From: Nitrososphaerota archaeon | GTDB lineage: Archaea > Thermoproteota > Nitrososphaeria > Nitrososphaerales > Nitrosopumilaceae | DNA length: 6,250 nucleotides | Assembly (NCBI GenBank): GCA_028867235.1 | Contig: JAGWGS010000082.1 | Span: 1-6,250, forward strand | Reading direction: 5' to 3' | Part shown: in pieces, positions 5,676 to 6,250 of the stretch | Numbering within the stretch: position 1 is the first letter of the stretch | Layout of the letters: each line of letters starts with the position of its first letter | The notes under the pieces: model-generated | What the model was told of the DNA's origin: nothing | The model's database searches: none | Seen by the model: only the letters and a program-made list of their open reading frames with translations | Translations under genes and position numbers: made by a program

Positions 5676-5855
5676 TTGCCACCAAAAAAAGCAACAATTC
5701 CTGTTATATTTGCAGCAATTGGACTGGTCTTTACAGTCACTGGCATGTTTACCGTTCACAAAGAGATGGTTTGGACTGGAGTAGGATTCTGGGTTGCATC
5801 TGTGGTATCTGGAAGAATATTAAAAAAGAAAACAAAAACTGATGGGAATCAGTAA
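5676..5855 (+). CDS. Small two-helix membrane protein of unknown function (TTG start)
   Basis: A 59-residue frame from TTG 5676 to TAA 5853-5855. The preceding in-frame codons are GAT, GAA and the ArgRS-overlapping TGA, so TTG is the only plausible early start. A GTGA (5666-5669) six nt upstream can pair with the 16S anti-Shine-Dalgarno, suggesting translational coupling to ArgRS. The protein reads MPPKKATIPV, then a hydrophobic helix (about 8-25, IPVIFAAIGLVFTVTGMF), a short loop with HKEM, a second helix (about 33-48, WTGVGFWVASVVSG) and a basic tail RILKKKTKTDGNQ. By the positive-inside rule both ends would be cytoplasmic, a hairpin topology. No family is recognised. A competing frame beginning ATG 5671 gives a Gln-rich 37-residue peptide and looks like a shadow. 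Confidence 0.75.
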   Translation: MPPKKATIPVIFAAIGLVFTVTGMFTVHKEMVWTGVGFWVASVVSGRILKKKTKTDGNQ

Positions 5856-5885
5856 TTTCTTTAATGAATTGATTGCCCCGAGTCA

Positions 5886-5897
5886 AGCTATTTATCC
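5886..5897 (+). promoter_or_regulatory. TATA-like box for trmI
   Basis: TATTTAT (5889-5895) is centred 27 nt before the GTG at 5919 within a 63-bp gap. The spacing is right for a leaderless archaeal promoter and supports GTG as the start codon. Confidence 0.5.
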
Positions 5898-5918
5898 ACA
5901 TCTAGTACAAGTTGGGAT

Positions 5919-6250
5919 GTGCGAAAAATAAAACAAAATGATAATGTGTTGTTTTTCTATAACGACAGCAAAAAATGGCTAATGAAAGTTACCCTAAAAC
6001 AAAAATTTCATACTCATGTTGGAATAATTGATCACAAAAAAGTAATAGGAAAACCATTTGGCAGTGCAATCAAGACAAACAAAGGAAAGATAATTTTTGC
6101 ATTAGAGCCTACTATTTATGACTACGTAATGAAAAGCCAACGCGGCACTCAGATAGTTTATCCGAAAGACTTGGGATACATTGCGGCAAGAATTGGGTTG
6201 CAAAGTGGGCAAAAAATAGTTGAGATTGGCACTGGAAGTGGTTCCTTTAC
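5919..6250 (+). CDS. trmI: tRNA (adenine-N1)-methyltransferase TrmI, 5' part (runs off window)
   Basis: The visible 110 residues start at GTG 5919 and continue past the right edge. The N-terminal ~70 residues form the small beta-barrel domain of archaeal TrmI (NVLFFYNDSKKWLMKV, then FHTHVGIIDHKKVIGKPFG). The linker motif RGTQIVYPKD (75-84) precedes the Rossmann methyltransferase fold, whose SAM-binding motif I is VEIGTGSGS (101-109). The family methylates adenine at position 58 of the tRNA T-loop, and in some archaea also position 57, stabilising tRNA structure. No in-frame ATG precedes the M16 of KWLMKV, which is inside the domain, so GTG is preferred; the TATA-like box 27 nt upstream agrees. 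The frame upstream is open only to TGA 5865-5867. The catalytic C-terminal part is not visible, so completeness cannot be judged. Confidence 0.93.
   Translation, partial: MRKIKQNDNVLFFYNDSKKWLMKVTLKQKFHTHVGIIDHKKVIGKPFGSAIKTNKGKIIFALEPTIYDYVMKSQRGTQIVYPKDLGYIAARIGLQSGQKIVEIGTGSGSF

Noticed and set aside
5581..5784. 67-residue plus-strand frame overlapping the argS end
   Set aside because: It is out of frame with both argS and the membrane protein; the Gln-rich product looks like a shadow.

Overview
The window looks like chromosome of an archaeon, most likely an ammonia-oxidising Nitrososphaerota (Thaumarchaeota, Nitrosopumilus-like). The reasons are its low GC content, the archaeal versions of the housekeeping proteins (a DRG-type GTPase with TGS domain, TrmI-type tRNA m1A methyltransferase, TA0175-type phosphoglycolate phosphatase, a DUF504/MJ1316 protein), and several start codons that sit 26-29 nt from a TATA-like box with no Shine-Dalgarno, as in leaderless archaeal genes. 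The lineage call rests on overall protein resemblance and is inference; the archaeal call is much firmer.

Layout. Bases 2-697 (+) hold the 3' end of a collagen-like gene: 65 uninterrupted Gly-X-Y triplets, then a 35-residue non-collagen tail. A small conserved-looking protein of unknown function follows (735-1019, +). A perfect 10-bp hairpin (1030-1055) separates it from a convergent, very basic histone-H1-like repeat protein (1068-1286, -). Next on the minus strand are a small zinc-ribbon protein (1401-1577) and, upstream of it in the same apparent transcript, a DRG-family GTPase (1597-2697), then a separate DUF504 gene (2766-3017). A 68-bp divergent promoter region separates DUF504 from a plus-strand cluster: phosphoglycolate phosphatase (3086-3781), arginyl-tRNA synthetase (3789-5669) and a TTG-started two-helix membrane protein (5676-5855). 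The 5' part of trmI (5919 to the window edge) follows behind its own promoter.

The right two thirds is mainly translation and RNA biology (DRG GTPase, ArgRS, tRNA methyltransferase, DUF504) plus a metabolite-repair phosphatase. The left third is accessory in character: two repeat-built low-complexity proteins and an orphan small protein. The most notable observation is that the collagen-like tract has a 12-residue (36-nt) super-period of charged triplets, with internal duplications in register with it. The 11-residue tandem architecture of the H1-like protein comes next. No CRISPR array, insertion sequence, tRNA or rRNA was seen, and no gene-free stretch exceeds 300 bases.
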